Assembly: GCA_025201805.1 (NCBI GenBank) | Contig: MU619259.1 | Span: forward strand, 113,052-177,051 | Direction: 5' to 3' | Source of the DNA: Parasitella parasitica | Taxonomy: Eukaryota > Mucoromycota > Mucoromycetes > Mucorales > Mucoraceae | DNA: 64,000 nt | Shown here: positions 1 through 14,113 of the stretch, piece by piece | How the letters are laid out: the number at the start of each line of letters is the position of its first letter | Numbering within the stretch: the first letter of the stretch is position 1 | Notes under the pieces: generated by a model | Database searches by the model: none | Seen by the model: the letters and a program-made list of their open reading frames with translations, nothing else | Told to the model about the DNA's origin: nothing | Made by a program: the position numbers and the translations under genes

Positions 1-87
1 CGATTGTAACAAACATTTGTCTAGGGTTGAAACCGAATTCAATCTACCCCTCCTCGAACCCCTTCGCAAAACAAAAAAAAAAAAACC

Positions 88-1725
88 ATGGATCAACAGA
101 CACCTGCAAATGATGCAGCAGCGGCATCTGCGTTTAGCAGCGATACAACAGAGATTCAAGAGCCTGTTAGCAAAAAGGCTAAATTATCATTACCTAAAGA
201 GAGCAACGTATCCGCCAATGTACTGGATACGGCCGCAAGTCATCTGCCTTCCCCACTCATTACTCAGCCTGTCAGTTCATCTATTGTCGATATTCCAGAT
301 CCTTCAAGCGAAGGACAGCAAACGTTGGACGCAATTCATCAATTACAGCAATTGGAAGCAACCCAATCACAGCTGGCTCAAGTAGCCGCTGCTGCTGCTT
401 TAGGCGGCAATGATAACTTTCAGTTTTTGACAAATTTCGAAAACTCGATTGCTGCAAGTGTCATGGCGTCTCCAGAAACGACTACAGCTGCAACTACTAC
501 TACACATACAGGCGCTGCTACGCCAGTTCTTCAGTACGTTAGCCCAAACATCCAATCGCAAGATGCATCAGACCAACAACAGAAACAGCAGCAGCAGATG
601 AACAATCTGAGTCTGTTACCCGCTGAATTATTAAAACGTGAGCTGATGAATCAGAAGGTACAAAGACACAACGAATGCTCGAAAAACTTGCTTATTGGAT
701 TGTAGGTTCGAGCTGATAACAGAGAGCGTAAAAAGCGTTGGAGACAGCAAAACGAAGAGAGAAGTAAGGAGATTGTGTATTTTGCAAAGGACAGAGCATT
801 TATTTTTTGAGCGTGTGTAGATAAGGACAATGATCTGCGTTGTCGAGTTAACAAGCGAGCCCACAAATTATTTGGCAAAGATGATAGCGAGCACAAGAAG
901 AAATGGATAGACGAAGAATTTGTAAAGCGTCGACAAAAGAGAAAAGAGAAAGAACGTAGAAAGGGACTAGTTGATGATTCTTTAGGCGGGCACCATCGTT
1001 CCGCAAATGCACAACTAAATGCAGTTGCCGATGGGACGTTAGATCTGGCTGCGCTTGTCCAGCACTTGCAACCACCACCACTTTCTTCCATATCAGAGGC
1101 TAATTATCTAACATTATTATGCAATAATCTCGGTATTCCTGCTGCTGCTCGTAGCATCATTGGAACACACAACGCATCTTCTTCTTCGGCTCCTCAGCAG
1201 CAGCAGCAGCAAGAGGAGCAGCAACCATCACAAGCCCCCAGCGCCGGTGCTAGTGAATTGCAAGATGACCAAGGTAATGTTAAGCAGGAGCCGGTAGACA
1301 TAGGACAGGGAGAAGACGATAGAAACGTACATCCTTTTCCATTTCAACTGCTTGAACTTTTACATCAGTTACAACAATACCAACCCACACAACAGCAGAA
1401 CGATTCCGCAGAACCATCGTCTTCCTCCCCCGCTGATACTCAGAGCACCGATTATCAACTATCACAACTCAATGCCGCCTTGTCAGAAAGACCAGAAGAG
1501 AAACTGGCTGCGTTACTGGCATCTTCTTTGCAAGCTGCTGTTGCATCTCAGCTTAAAAATGAGCCTGAGGCGACGCAAGAGCAACAAGGTCAAGAGAATA
1601 CATCCGAAAACAATACCGCTGTAAATCAACAAGATGGTGACCAACAACTAAATAGCAATAATGCTGAATTCCCAATGGATGCCGTATTGACACTGATGCA
1701 GCTTAATGCTGGATGGAGGCATTAA
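88..1725 (+). CDS. DUF3020-domain nuclear protein, putative transcription regulator
   Basis: Three exons (88-657, 706-763, 821-1725) give about 510 residues; introns 658-705 and 764-820 are GT-AG. The second splice restores a clean run of the fungal DUF3020 domain: exon 2 starts VRADNRERKKRWRQQNEERN and exon 3 continues KDNDLRCRVNKRAHKLFG, followed by a basic stretch (residues about 191-250). This small basic domain occurs in fungal nuclear proteins and is thought to bind nucleic acid; its exact role is unknown. The rest is low complexity: an acidic/Ser-rich N-terminus with a KKAK patch and a Gln-rich C-terminus like an activation region. The start is the first ATG in the frame, in context aaaaaccATGG, after an A-rich leader. 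The domain call is firm; the function is inference. Confidence 0.85.
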
Positions 1726-2517
1726 AAAACCCTGCTATAAAAAAATAAATAAAAAAAAAAATAAAGTAAAGAAATGTCTGTTCAAGCGTAGAATGTTATA
1801 GAGCATTAGTTTGTCAAGCAGTGAACAATGTGAGTTTTCTAAACATAATAATTGCACTACATTCGTGTGTTTGTGGCAAATTGAAAAATGACATGCACAT
1901 TGGGACTCGTATAATACTGGTGCCAGCTGTTGTGTTTCGATTCGAAAAGATCTTGCCATAATTTTGCACAAGGTAGACCAGTGGTACATGTGTTCTACCC
2001 TGTTACTTGAAACTGCTACCGCGAGAGATTCCATACGAGCTGTTTCTACAGTTTTTGTAAAATTTTTGGTGCAGGATACCTGACCCGTGTTTAACCTGTG
2101 ATATCAAGTGTATGAGCAACTGTTAAAAAGCATTCTTCTAATTTTATTTTGTCTTTTGCCAACACAGCTCATTCTACCAAATGGCCTTGGTATATCATCC
2201 TCTGCATCTGGCTTCTCAAAAGCGTACCTAACTCGCAAGAGATCAAGATGGAATGCATAGATTTTGTTCGCATATAATTTCTTTGGCATAAAATATCAGA
2301 GCGCATTGATCCATCCAAAGATCGAGACATGTGTTTTTTTTACACATACCTCAAAACCTGGACTGTATATAAAAATGCGCATGATTCCTTAATTTCCTTT
2401 TACAGCATGCTAATTGCTGTGTGCTAGTCGTCTGACCCTCTTTGATTCTTTCTCTCTTTTATTATCTCTCTTTCTCTTTTACCATCCCTCCTTTATTCTA
2501 GCTTAATAACCTGGCAA
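1726..2517. other. Intergenic: 3' end of DUF3020 gene and ATG2 promoter
   Basis: No open frame here looks coding. An AATAAA-rich stretch at 1740-1765 fits the polyadenylation region of the upstream gene. A TATA-like element lies at 2366-2375, and 2440-2505 is strongly pyrimidine-rich (repeated CTCTTT), typical of a fungal promoter or leader just upstream of the ATG2 start. Confidence 0.5.
2366..2375 (+). promoter_or_regulatory. TATA-like box upstream of ATG2
   Basis: TATATAAAAA lies about 140 bp before the ATG2 start codon and is followed by a CT-rich tract. Spacing and sequence fit a TATA box; no transcript evidence is available. Confidence 0.4.
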
Positions 2518-5500
2518 ATGAAAGCTTGGAACTACCTATCTGAATGGACTAGTTATGCTCTGCCTAAAAACATTCAAAAACGCTTGTACAAGTTTGTGCT
2601 AAGAAGAGCCATCGGTCAGTTTTTACAGAATGAACTCGACCTGGAGAACTTTGACATTGCCTTGATGAATGGCAACTTGGAGTTGCGCGATTTGGATTTG
2701 AATTTGCAGGTATGTAATCGCAGCGAACCATAGAGCCTAGTTGCATACATTGATGGCCACCGCCAATAGTTTATAAACAAGCTACTCGACAACACACCGT
2801 TTGTTCTGGAGAAAGGAAGCGTAGCAAGCATATCCGCCTCTATACCATGGGCAAAACTCTTGACTGCTGATATCTCTCTTAAAATTCAAGGACTACAGCT
2901 GTATTTACGACCAGTAAAAAACAAGCCAAAATCACCCAAAGGTAAAAGGAAAGGCTAATTTTAAAGCAACCAAACCTGAAAAATAACCAACATCATTTCG
3001 ACTAGAAGATGACCAGCCATCCTCGCAGACCGATGAACACATCTTGTCATCTTCCCTACACTTTGCCGACGATTTTCTACGCACTCAAATCGAAAAAGAG
3101 CAAGCCGATGAACTGCACAAATCAATCCAAGATTCGTTTCATGGATCCACAACGACAAATGACGACATGGATACAGAGGGGCTCCAAGTGCTGACCAAAG
3201 TCATTGATAAAATGATGTCCAGAGTCAAAATAGACATTATAGATACTCTAATACGAATCATTCATCAATCAGCTGTTCCTTTAACAAATGCACCTGATAA
3301 CGAATACCATCTTGATATCTGCATTCCGAGAATATCGTACTTTGATGAGACGCCAGAGTTCAACTCGACAAGTGCTACGGGATCCAGCCATAGCGATTTG
3401 ATGCAAAGTTCGATATTGCTGCCACCGGTCGCTAACGAAACGATTAAAATCATCACGCTGGCCTCCCCAGAGATTTGGCTTAGGTCTGCAACAGCACCGT
3501 CAGCAGGTAACACAGCTAACAGCAGTAGTCTGTATTCAATGCCAACAAACCATGAAACAAGTATAAACCAAGACCTCGACAATAGCATTATCGATGATGT
3601 TGATTCGCTGAGCCAGACAGAATTCTTCGAAACCAACCAAGGAAGCTCTAGCTTGTTTCAAAGCCAATACAACAGATCATCATTTCACAGCAAAATGAGC
3701 GGATCAATCACACCCAAAGCAAACGTTAGCAGCTACAGACCATACAAAGCTTTGATATTTACGACTATGGACAAAAAGAACTGGGTCAGGATCAAACTGA
3801 GGTCGTCAATAGACGGACCATCATTCTTGTCCGTCAAACAAATCGATTTTTGGGTTACGCATGTGAGAGCTACTGTATCGCCTCAGCAAATTGCGTTTTT
3901 TATGGATTTATTAGACACCATGACACAATCTGATGAGCAAGAGGAAAAAAGGCCTAAAAAATCAGATAAAAAGACATCAACAACAAAGAGGACAGAGATG
4001 AGCCTCCTTGATGATTTGGATTCATTCAATGCGGACCACAGCACATCTTTACCTCTTGCGAGTAATACTGTGGATTCGCTAGCGCCACCACTACCACCAC
4101 CACCACTGCCACCTCCACAAAATATACCAGAACGTAAGATTAAATTGCAGATATCACTCGTAGAGCTATTCCTTTTATGTGATGATGAGCCGGTTAGTGG
4201 GTGGTCTGAGCCAGGCCACAACAAAAACCATGTTCGATTCGCCATTCAACAAATCAACTTGCGATTGCAGCAATTCCCTTCAGACCAGCAGCAGACGCAC
4301 AAGTTGCTATCCATCTTGGAGATGCGTATAGCGAACGTCGTTTTGGATGAATGGATTGTCCGGCCGCCGCAAGCCAGAAGCTTTCCCTTTGTTTCGACAA
4401 GATCGCAAACCAAATACAATGTATATAATCCCATTTTTCAGTTCGACAATCGGATCAAGCAGGACTATCCTTCCGAGGAGGACTTCCCAGCTTACATTCC
4501 AGCGCAAGATCAAAGTAAGCCACCGCAGACAGAGGCAATTCGATTTCGGATTGAAAAAAAGCAGAATCAAGAGCTAGGAGGAAGATTTGCGCAGGATGAC
4601 ATCTCGTTTGAAGAAGATATCAACATAGATATCCCAGCATTTAAAATATATATAGATCCTTGCATCATAGATCGAATCGAGAATTACATTTATGCAATCA
4701 ATGCCTTTAACCAATCAAAAGAGGAAAAGGAGAAGCAGCGGCAGGGTTCGTTCAGTACACAGCACAAGGCAAACGAGGAACGAAGGTTTGTGCGTGGGCA
4801 TATTTCATGTAGACTTGCACATTCATTTTTATTTATTTATATATATATACTTGTTCTCGCTATACAGACCTTCTGTGTTTGATGATTTGCAATTTCAAGA
4901 AAACACGCAAAAGCGTAAAGTACGTGTGAAATGTGCATTTATTCGTGTTCTACTGTCTGCTCCTGATATGAGCCAGATCAGCACGAGGGAGGAATTCAAT
5001 GATCGTTTCCACGATAGTCAGCTGAGCATAGACATCAAAAAGCTAAATGCTACTTGGAACGCCACAACAACAGTAATAGAAGATGATACTGAAGATCATC
5101 ACCATCATCATCGACCTGCTGCTGCAAGTAGAAACAGTACGAGTAGCAGTAACGACAACAACAGCAACAACAGCAATACCAAGCTCAATATAGATTTAAA
5201 TTATGTCAATGTATTTATGCATTTGAAGCACGATGACTTGGCGAGGTGTTGGTTCACTGCAAAAACAGTGCAAGAAAGCAGCAAAATATTCACGCCAGAC
5301 GGGACGCTATCACCTACTGTTGAAATTACTATCCAAGATGCACAGCCTACTTACACACCTTCAGCTGGTAGATGCGGTTTTTTTGGTGCTGGCTCAGAGA
5401 TTGTCGAGCTGCTATTCAAGTTTTTAGAGAAAAACGAGAATTTCAATAGTGAGCAAAAGATTCATGCTCCAATGGATGAACAGTCAGACTCTGCTCTAAT

Positions 5501-7416
5501 GTTCAAGCAAAGAACAATTGAAACATCAGTAAGTCCAAGTAAACACATGCATGGAACTTTCATTTACTGACATTGCGCAGACGTTTGTGATCAACTGCCA
5601 TTTTCCTCAGGCAGACATGAAATTGACAAAGCAGATTTGGGATAAAGTTCAAATCATTCAAAATGATTTACTCCTTTGGCAGCCAAGATTCATCACTCAG
5701 CAACAGCAATTTCAGAACTTGGATGACCTGTCGTCTTCACAATCTATGAATTACCAAAACTTTTTTTCTGATGTCAAATCCACATCAAGTGCAATGAGCC
5801 AAAGCTACGAACAATTACGACCATTGCGCCTTCAGCAACAGCAACAGCAACAGCAGGGCTACTTTCCACCCATATCTCCACCTCTTCAAAAACAGAGCTT
5901 GCTATCTATTGTTGCAGTTATGAGCAATGGTGTATGGGACATAAATACGTCTGAGAATCACATTTATCGGTTACAGTTCTCTGAATTCAAGTACTTTGCA
6001 GCCATAAAGCACTTGGGAGAGGATGAAAATGTCACAACATTGGATATCGAAGACCTTGATGTAACAGACATTTCAGATACCAAAAACCATGTCAAACTCT
6101 TGTACAAGACAATACCGAAAGGGATCCATGTAAGAGTGATACTATAATGCATAATTCGCACAGTGACTTATTTATGTTTAGCTCAAACGAAACACGTCAA
6201 TGGTATCGCTAATTTCGAGACTAAACTCATTTCCAGAACGGAACAGAATCAACAAGGCGACCAGCGTCGTCGCCTGCAATCTGTGCTGGAAAGCGGCAAC
6301 AGACGTATCCTTTGTGGATGAAATAATCGAGTTCCAGAAGGTGCCTGAGGAAATGGTCTTTATTGATCCGCCTACACAGTACACCAAAGTATTTGCTCAC
6401 ATCCTAGAAACATCCATAGACTACGAGCCCATATACAGCCCCACAAGGGCTGTTGCCATCTTGGACGGCATTGAAATTGTTACTCATATTTTGGCGGGTC
6501 AGCCTCTGGTCGAGGTCAAGACATTCGTTCAAAGCATAGAGTTGTACCTCATTGACGATAAGCAGGAGCTTGATATGGGTGCAGAAAAACGCCTCGAAGG
6601 AAAAACTACCGACTCTCGCAATTACTGGACTTTGCTAGGCTTTGCTAATGCCTTTTCAATCCAAAATATCGAGCTCGCAATAAGGATCAAGCTTGATGAG
6701 CATATCGCTGCACCTAAAGCTGATGTTTCATTGGTCAGTACTGATATCTGCATTGATTTGAATGCAGATTCTTTCCAAACACTGCTAAATTTGATCACGT
6801 TTGTGGCTAATAACGGTGATACGACTATACCTGCTAATGCAATTGCTGAAGCTAAACGAAGGACTCAGCAGCACCCTCGTCGCAACAGCAACGGCAACGG
6901 TAACGGCAGCCGTAGTCATCCTCGATTTTCAAAGGTGCATGCCACCATTCAAAAAGAGGACATGCTAGCTAGCATTGATGAAAGCGCATTTAAATCGACG
7001 CCTCGAAAAATATCACCGCCTACCATGATCGAAGCCCCTGAAATGGAGGAATTTAGCCTTGTAGAAGAGTTTTATCAAACAAGCGACGACAGCTACGATA
7101 ACCACAACAAAAGGCCAGTACTAGTGCCTCCTGCCAAACCGCGGCGCAAGCAGCATCGTCACCAAAGTTGGAGCACGACCACTGACGATATCATTCGTAT
7201 CCTGAACCCAGCGGAAAATCTGGATGACCGATTACAGCTGGAGGTGATTGAGGATTATTTCAGTGTGGAAAAGAAAGCAGCGGCGCCCAAGTCTGCTGTC
7301 GACATCACCAGAGCTAATATATCGCTACGTGTGACAAATGTCAATGTAGTCTGCAAGCTGTACGACGGCTACGAATGGGCTTATGTCAAAGCTGATATGG
7401 CAGCACAGAATGCGCC

Positions 7417-7459
<43 letters not shown>

Positions 7460-9128
7460 GAAGAAGAGCAGCAAGACGGGTTTGGCCAAGAGTTCATGAG
7501 CAAGACGGCCAAATCAAAAAAGAAGCGTGCACGAGATGCCCAGATCGAATTCAAGTTGGACAATATAGCCGTGGATCTTGACCTGATGCCTGAAAAAGAC
7601 GAAACTGCATTTTATTTCCGTTTGCAAATCAAGGATGTTGAGATCATTGACAACATTCGCACGTCTGCATGGAAAAAGTTCTTGGGCTACATGCGATCTG
7701 GTGTGGATCAACGGGAGATTGACGATTGCATGGTCAATATCGAGCTGATTAGTCTGAGGCCTGTCAAAGACGACCCGCAGCAAGAGTACCGACTAAAAGC
7801 AAAACTATTGCCCATCCGACTGTATGTAGATCAAGACGCCATGAATTTCTTGCAAAAGTACTTTTTGTTTGAAAAGTCTTGCTTGAGATCCACTCAAGCT
7901 GCTAATTTATCAATTCCTAAGGACGCACCAGACACATCTGAGGACGAAGATTCTGAGGAAGCGCTTGGCATGTTTTTTCGTACGTAAAACACGGTACACT
8001 TTATACTATTCACCTAACCTCTTTTTATGCATGTAGAATATGTTGACATCTATCCAATCACCCTCAAAGTTGACTACAAACCAAAGATTTTCGATCTAGG
8101 CAACTTTAGAGAAGGCCAGGTTATTGAGTTGATGAACTTGTTCCGATTAGATGCAGCAGAGATGCACCTGAGCCATATCAAGTTTAGTGGTATCAAAGGC
8201 ATAGACGGGCTATTGGATAGAATAGGCAAAGAATGGCTTCCTCATATTCTTCACACGCAAAAGGGCAATATGGTGTCTGGCGTATCTCCTGTACGCTCTA
8301 TTGTCAATTTGAGTACAGGTGTTGCTGACCTGGTCTTGCTGCCCATACAGCAATACCGCAAAGATGGCCGGCTGATGAAGGGTATCCAACGGGGTACATC
8401 CTCTTTTGCCAGAGCAACTGCGATAGAAGCTATCAAGTTGAGCTCTCGAGTAGCAACAGGAACTCAGGTCATCCTGGAGCACGCCGATGGTTTTTTTTCG
8501 CCTACTGCGCCCCCAGCATCATCGTCGCCGTCGTCCTCGTCTTCTGCTCAGCTACAACACCACTTGCACGACCAGCATTTTGTGTTTACAGATGTGAACG
8601 GTGTTGATATCGCTGCCCCCGACGATGACATTTTACCGGTGTCCTCTTTATCAGCTACACCTGCAGTTTCTACCTCTTCTAAGGGCAAAGAAAGATATCC
8701 AACAAGTAGCAGCAGCGGAGGGGGTAGCCCAAGTGATCTTACTGAAGGGTTGCATTATGCCTATCAAAACATTAGCAAAAACTTGGGATCTGCAGCACAA
8801 ACCATCTTTGCAGTACCGACAGAGATCCTAACAGACGACAATCCAGACGATTACGAGTATGGTACGAGCCATGGAAGCAACAGCAGCAGAGGCAGCAGAG
8901 GCAGCAGTAGCGCTAAAGCAGTGATTCGTGCTGTACCTGTGGCTGTCATCAAGCCAATGATTGGTTTGACAGGCGCGTTTCAGAGCATATTGGCAGGATT
9001 GCGAAATTCAATTGACCCTGTCATGCGACTACAAAGCGAAGATGTAAGTTGTGCATGTATAAAAACACCAAAGGAAGAGCGTGCTAACCTTGTGTTTTGT
9101 GTTGTAGAAATATAAAAAACCAAGATAA
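2518..9128 (+). CDS. ATG2: Autophagy-related lipid-transfer protein ATG2
   Basis: Eight exons (2518-2709, 2770-2941, 3006-4785, 4868-5528, 5581-6129, 6182-7979, 8037-9043, 9108-9128) encode about 2059 residues, the usual ATG2 size. The N-terminal chorein domain is plain (NIQKRLYKFVLRRAIGQFL, then MNGNLELRDLDLNLQ). From about residue 1718 comes the conserved ATG2 C-terminal region (FFQYVDIYPITLKVDYKPK, then ARATAIEAIKLSSRVATGTQ). ATG2 is a rod-shaped bridge that moves phospholipid from the ER to the growing phagophore and works with ATG9 and ATG18/WIPI. Interspersed low-complexity linkers include a proline-rich run near 4085-4125, a His run near 5098 and a polyglutamine run of CAG codons at 7423-7458 (residue about 1532). 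The last exon is only 21 nt and supplies the terminal KYKKPR. Confidence 0.95.
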
Positions 9129-9440
9129 CCCAACTGAAATCATTTATTATTTTTGTTATTACTGTTGTGCTTGCGCCGATAATTGTAAAAAAAAAATACC
9201 CTTTTCATCTTGCAGAAAAATAAAATACAAAACTCATCGAAGAGAGAGAGAGAGAGCAATCAGATTATGAGTGTACCTTTACACAATAGTGTTAAAGACA
9301 TTTGCTACTCTTGCTAATTGCATGATAGTCCACTACGAATACTAAGCCACTGCATTTACTCACAAATCAACCTTTATCAATGTTGAATATTGGATGAAAA
9401 AAATATTTTCCTTTCTTCAACATAAACTACAGCAAGAACG
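9129..9440. other. Intergenic: ATG2 3' end and ZCCHC9 promoter
   Basis: No gene seen. It contains a poly(A) tract with AATAAA-like elements around 9189-9226 and a (GA)n microsatellite at 9239-9258. Confidence 0.5.
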
Positions 9441-10370
9441 ATGACGAGATATACAAAGATGGGAGGAAAAAAGACTTTTGAAAAGTCAGAGGAAAGCTTC
9501 AAAGTAACACCATTATTGCCTCGCAGTAGTCAACAAGATGATGGCAGAAACTTCAACAATGGTGGCTCAAGAGGTGCTTTCCGTGGAAGGAGAGGCGGTG
9601 AAGCTGGACGCCGAGGAAGAGGTGGAGGTGACAGAGGTGGATCCAGAGGCGGATCCAGAGGCGGATCCAGAGGTGGCCATGGCAGTTTCCGTGGCGGATT
9701 CAAAAGAGGAAGAGATGATGATTTCGGTATGTTGTGTTTCTTTTTTTCCATCTGTGGTAGATTTGAAATTCATGATTTTTGTTTATGTTTCAATGCAGAG
9801 GGAGGAAATAATAAAAAAAGGACTGGAGATGTTTGTTTTGCTTGCAGAAAACCCGGTCATTCAGTGAACCGTTGTCCTGAAAATAAGGAACATGCCAACA
9901 TTTGCTACAACTGTGGCACAACGGAACATAGTTTAAAAAACTGCAAGCGACCCAGAAAAGGCAGTAAGTATTGGAATTGTTTTCTTTTTGTATTGCGGTA
10001 TGATTGACTTGTGTTATTGGTAGATGAACTGCCTTATGCTAAATGTTATGTCTGTAATCAAGAAGGCCATTTATCAGGCCAATGCCCTAAAAACGAAAGA
10101 GGTTTATACCCCAATGGCGGTAGCTGTGCCATCTGTCAACAAGTTGATCACTATGCTAAAGACTGCCCAGTGACAAAAGAGCAAGCTGGTACCACAGCTG
10201 TTGGCATGATCAACTTGGATCAAGGCGCAGACGACGATGATTATCATATTTTTGCAGAAGCCAAGCAAAAGGTTGCAGAGGAGCAGAAAAAGGAGAAAAT
10301 CATCAGGAAACAACTTGCTTCTACAGCGCCCAGTGAAGTTCCCAAAAAGAAGAAAGTTGTCAAATTTTAA
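9441..10370 (+). CDS. ZCCHC9-like zinc-knuckle RNA-binding protein
   Basis: Exons 9441-9726, 9799-9963 and 10024-10370 (introns 9727-9798, 9964-10023) give about 265 residues. An RGG/GRG-rich N-terminal half (GRGGGDRGGSRGG type repeats) is followed by four CX2CX4HX4C knuckles: CFACRKPGHSVNRC, CYNCGTTEHSLKNC, CYVCNQEGHLSGQC and CAICQQVDHYAKDC. Order and spacing, with the NERGLYPNGGSC link before the last knuckle, match the ZCCHC9 family. These nucleolar proteins bind RNA and have been linked to rRNA maturation and exosome recruitment. The C-terminus is lysine-rich (PKKKKVVKF) and resembles a nuclear signal. It ends 55 bp from the RVB1 stop on the other strand, so the two genes converge. Confidence 0.9.
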
Positions 10371-10425
10371 ATGTTATATTTTGTACAGTTTATTTTAGAT
10401 TTTTTTTGTTTTATTTTCTCTCTCT

Positions 10426-11879
<1,454 letters not shown>

Positions 11880-12078
11880 TCTATTGATATTATTAAAAGA
11901 GATTGTAAAAGCGCAAGTACTTTATTAAGGTTTCACGCTATCACCAAAAGAAAATTTTTCAATATCATCATGACGAATGTGACGGTGTGGCTCTATTTTA
12001 AGTGCATTATTATCTGATTCTTGTGACATAATGGTTATGCAACTGGAATCGAGACATGCATGAAATTTGCCCAAGACA

Positions 12079-12086
12079 TATAAAAG
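12079..12086 (+). promoter_or_regulatory. TATA box of the reticulon gene
   Basis: TATAAAAG lies 52 bp before the start codon of the reticulon-domain gene, inside the short divergent promoter shared with RVB1. Confidence 0.45.
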
Positions 12087-12137
12087 AGGCATGAAATCCC
12101 GGATACAACAACACAGATTTTCCATCATCATTAAAAT

Positions 12138-13211
12138 ATGGATTCATACGCTATTCGTCAACAAAGACCCCTCACTCCCCCCAATGACCGAAATAAAGAT
12201 CTTGCTCGTCAACATGGCGATGTTCAAAACATTGGCGACGTTCCCAGCTTTGGGAGACAAGACGCTTCGTTAAGCGACCGATCCCATCTCTCCAAGGTAA
12301 ATGCTGCTGCTAATGCCATGCCTCCCGTGTCTACTGCTCCTAGCGCTCCAAGCGCAACTGCTGCTAATGCTCCTCATTACGAAGACCACAAGCCCTCCAT
12401 CTTGAGCGATGCTCCTACTCAAAGCATCAATCATGCTCGAAAGATGGATGATCCTTTCAATGATGTCAGATCTGCAGCTTCCTCATCATCCAAGTATGGT
12501 AGCGGTCGAAATGACACTACACAACGTATTGAAAATGAGGTGGTTAATGTCTTGAAGTGGAAGAACCCCGTTCGCTCTGGCTCCATCTTTACTCTACTTG
12601 TTGGCTCTATCATCATGACTCGTTGGTACTCGTTGGTGCAAATTAGCTCCTCCCTGCTCACCATTGCCATTGGCATCAATTTGATCTATGTAAATTTTAT
12701 CCTTCAAGGTCAAAAGCTGGTCTCTACTAACCAAGATGCGTCTCATCCCTACAACAATGTGATTCATAATGAGAAGCACAACATGATTGATAGACAAAGT
12801 GTTCGCCATTACTCTACCATCTTGACTGAAGTTTCTGAAACCATGATCCGCGCTTTGACTCGCATTGTGTTTATCGAAAACACTGCTACTAGCGTCAAAT
12901 GGATGACCATCTTCTTTGTCATTTGGAAGGTTTCTGCTCATGTTTCTACCATGGATATCGTATTGGCTGTTGTCATTTCGGCCTTTGTTTTCCCTCGTCT
13001 CTACATTAGCAACAAGGATGTTGTAGATGCCCAAATCCAAAAAGGTCAAACTTTGATTCAAAACGGTATTGAAAAGGTGCACCATGCTGCGACCACTACT
13101 GCTCAAGACACCTATGTTAAATCAAGAGCCGCATTTGCAAAGGCTGGTACCACTGGCACTGATGCTAAAAACACAATGTCCAAGGAATCTGTTACTATTA
13201 AAGAAGATTAA
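12138..13211 (+). CDS. Reticulon-domain ER membrane-shaping protein
   Basis: An intronless frame of 357 residues. The first ~130 residues are polar and Ala/Ser/Pro-rich. A reticulon homology domain then begins NEVVNVLKWKNPVRSGSIF, with two long hydrophobic hairpins (roughly residues 150-187 and 253-290) separated by a hydrophilic loop of about 65 residues and closed by FPRLYISNKDVVD. Reticulons insert as wedges into the cytosolic leaflet and bend ER tubules. The Ala/Thr-rich tail resembles an amphipathic helix that often follows the hairpins. It converges on SPC3 (78 bp between the stops). Confidence 0.9.
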   Translation: MDSYAIRQQRPLTPPNDRNKDLARQHGDVQNIGDVPSFGRQDASLSDRSHLSKVNAAANAMPPVSTAPSAPSATAANAPHYEDHKPSILSDAPTQSINHARKMDDPFNDVRSAASSSSKYGSGRNDTTQRIENEVVNVLKWKNPVRSGSIFTLLVGSIIMTRWYSLVQISSSLLTIAIGINLIYVNFILQGQKLVSTNQDASHPYNNVIHNEKHNMIDRQSVRHYSTILTEVSETMIRALTRIVFIENTATSVKWMTIFFVIWKVSAHVSTMDIVLAVVISAFVFPRLYISNKDVVDAQIQKGQTLIQNGIEKVHHAATTTAQDTYVKSRAAFAKAGTTGTDAKNTMSKESVTIKED

Positions 13212-13289
13212 AGACTAATCCTCTCGAGGAAGATTAAATCCGATATGAATACTGTGTAAATAAAAAAGAATAGCATTGAAAAAAGTTTA

Positions 13290-14113
13290 TTATTGTTGTT
13301 GTGATGCAAATGAAGGCAGAATAAACGAAGACTTTTCTTTGTTGGACTGGCCAGCTTGAAGGATGCCAACATAAGGCGTAACATCCCACAAAAGGGTCAA
13401 GGTAGCATTTTGAAAGCTGCGGCGGCATTAGAGACTAACCCAATCAATATCAACCAGCACTACTTACTTCCATCTTTGACCAACGTCAATCATTGCATAC
13501 TTGTTGCGTACATTACGCAACTTTAAATGTTTCTCGTCTTGGCTGGTGATGATCCTGTCCCAAAGTACAACTTGATTTCGTTCCTATTTGTAAATCGTTA
13601 GATACCAGAAAACATAATAAACAAACAATTGCATACAAATTTATCGTTTTCATATTGAGCAACTACTGTAGCGAACACTTGCTTCGTATTCCAATTAAAA
13701 AGTGGCGTGAAGTCTTACGGAACATATTTACTTAGTCGAGAATACGAGAGTGAATATCAACATGTAAATTACCGGCATCAATATCAAAGGCTAATCTAGC
13801 AAATTCACTGTTTCGATCACGATAATCAGTATTCTCTGGTCCATATCTACGGGTGACACTACGTAAACATTTATTAGTGGTGCAATCCGAATAAAAAGCT
13901 TGTGATCTGTACATTTTTACGTTCTTTGCGTCTACTTGGAGGGTATCATTAATAGAGCCGTATCCAGTAATGGCCGAAATGGCTGCAACTACTGCTAAAA
14001 CCGTGCCTATCACAGTAATAGCAAATGAGAAAACATTCTATAAAATTGTTTTAGTGTCATATTTTATCCATTTTTGTCGTATTTACGTTAGCCCTTTGCT
14101 GCAAATTATACAT
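13290..14113 (-). CDS. SPC3: Signal peptidase complex subunit 3 (SPC22/23 family)
   Basis: Assembled from five minus-strand exons: 14087-14113, 13773-14037, 13637-13713, 13468-13583 and 13290-13416, giving about 203 residues; every intron is 49-59 bp and GT-AG. The product starts [18 protein letters not shown], has one N-terminal transmembrane anchor (about residues 11-30), then a lumenal domain with the family hallmarks [30 protein letters not shown] and [20 protein letters not shown]3 is an essential, catalytically inactive subunit of the ER signal peptidase that supports cleavage of secretory signal peptides. The gene is easy to miss because no single frame covers more than about 90 codons. 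Confidence 0.92.

Noticed and set aside
3883-4245. Minus-strand frame of 120 codons opposite ATG2
   Set aside because: It is the reverse reading of proline and serine codon runs in a firm ATG2 exon.
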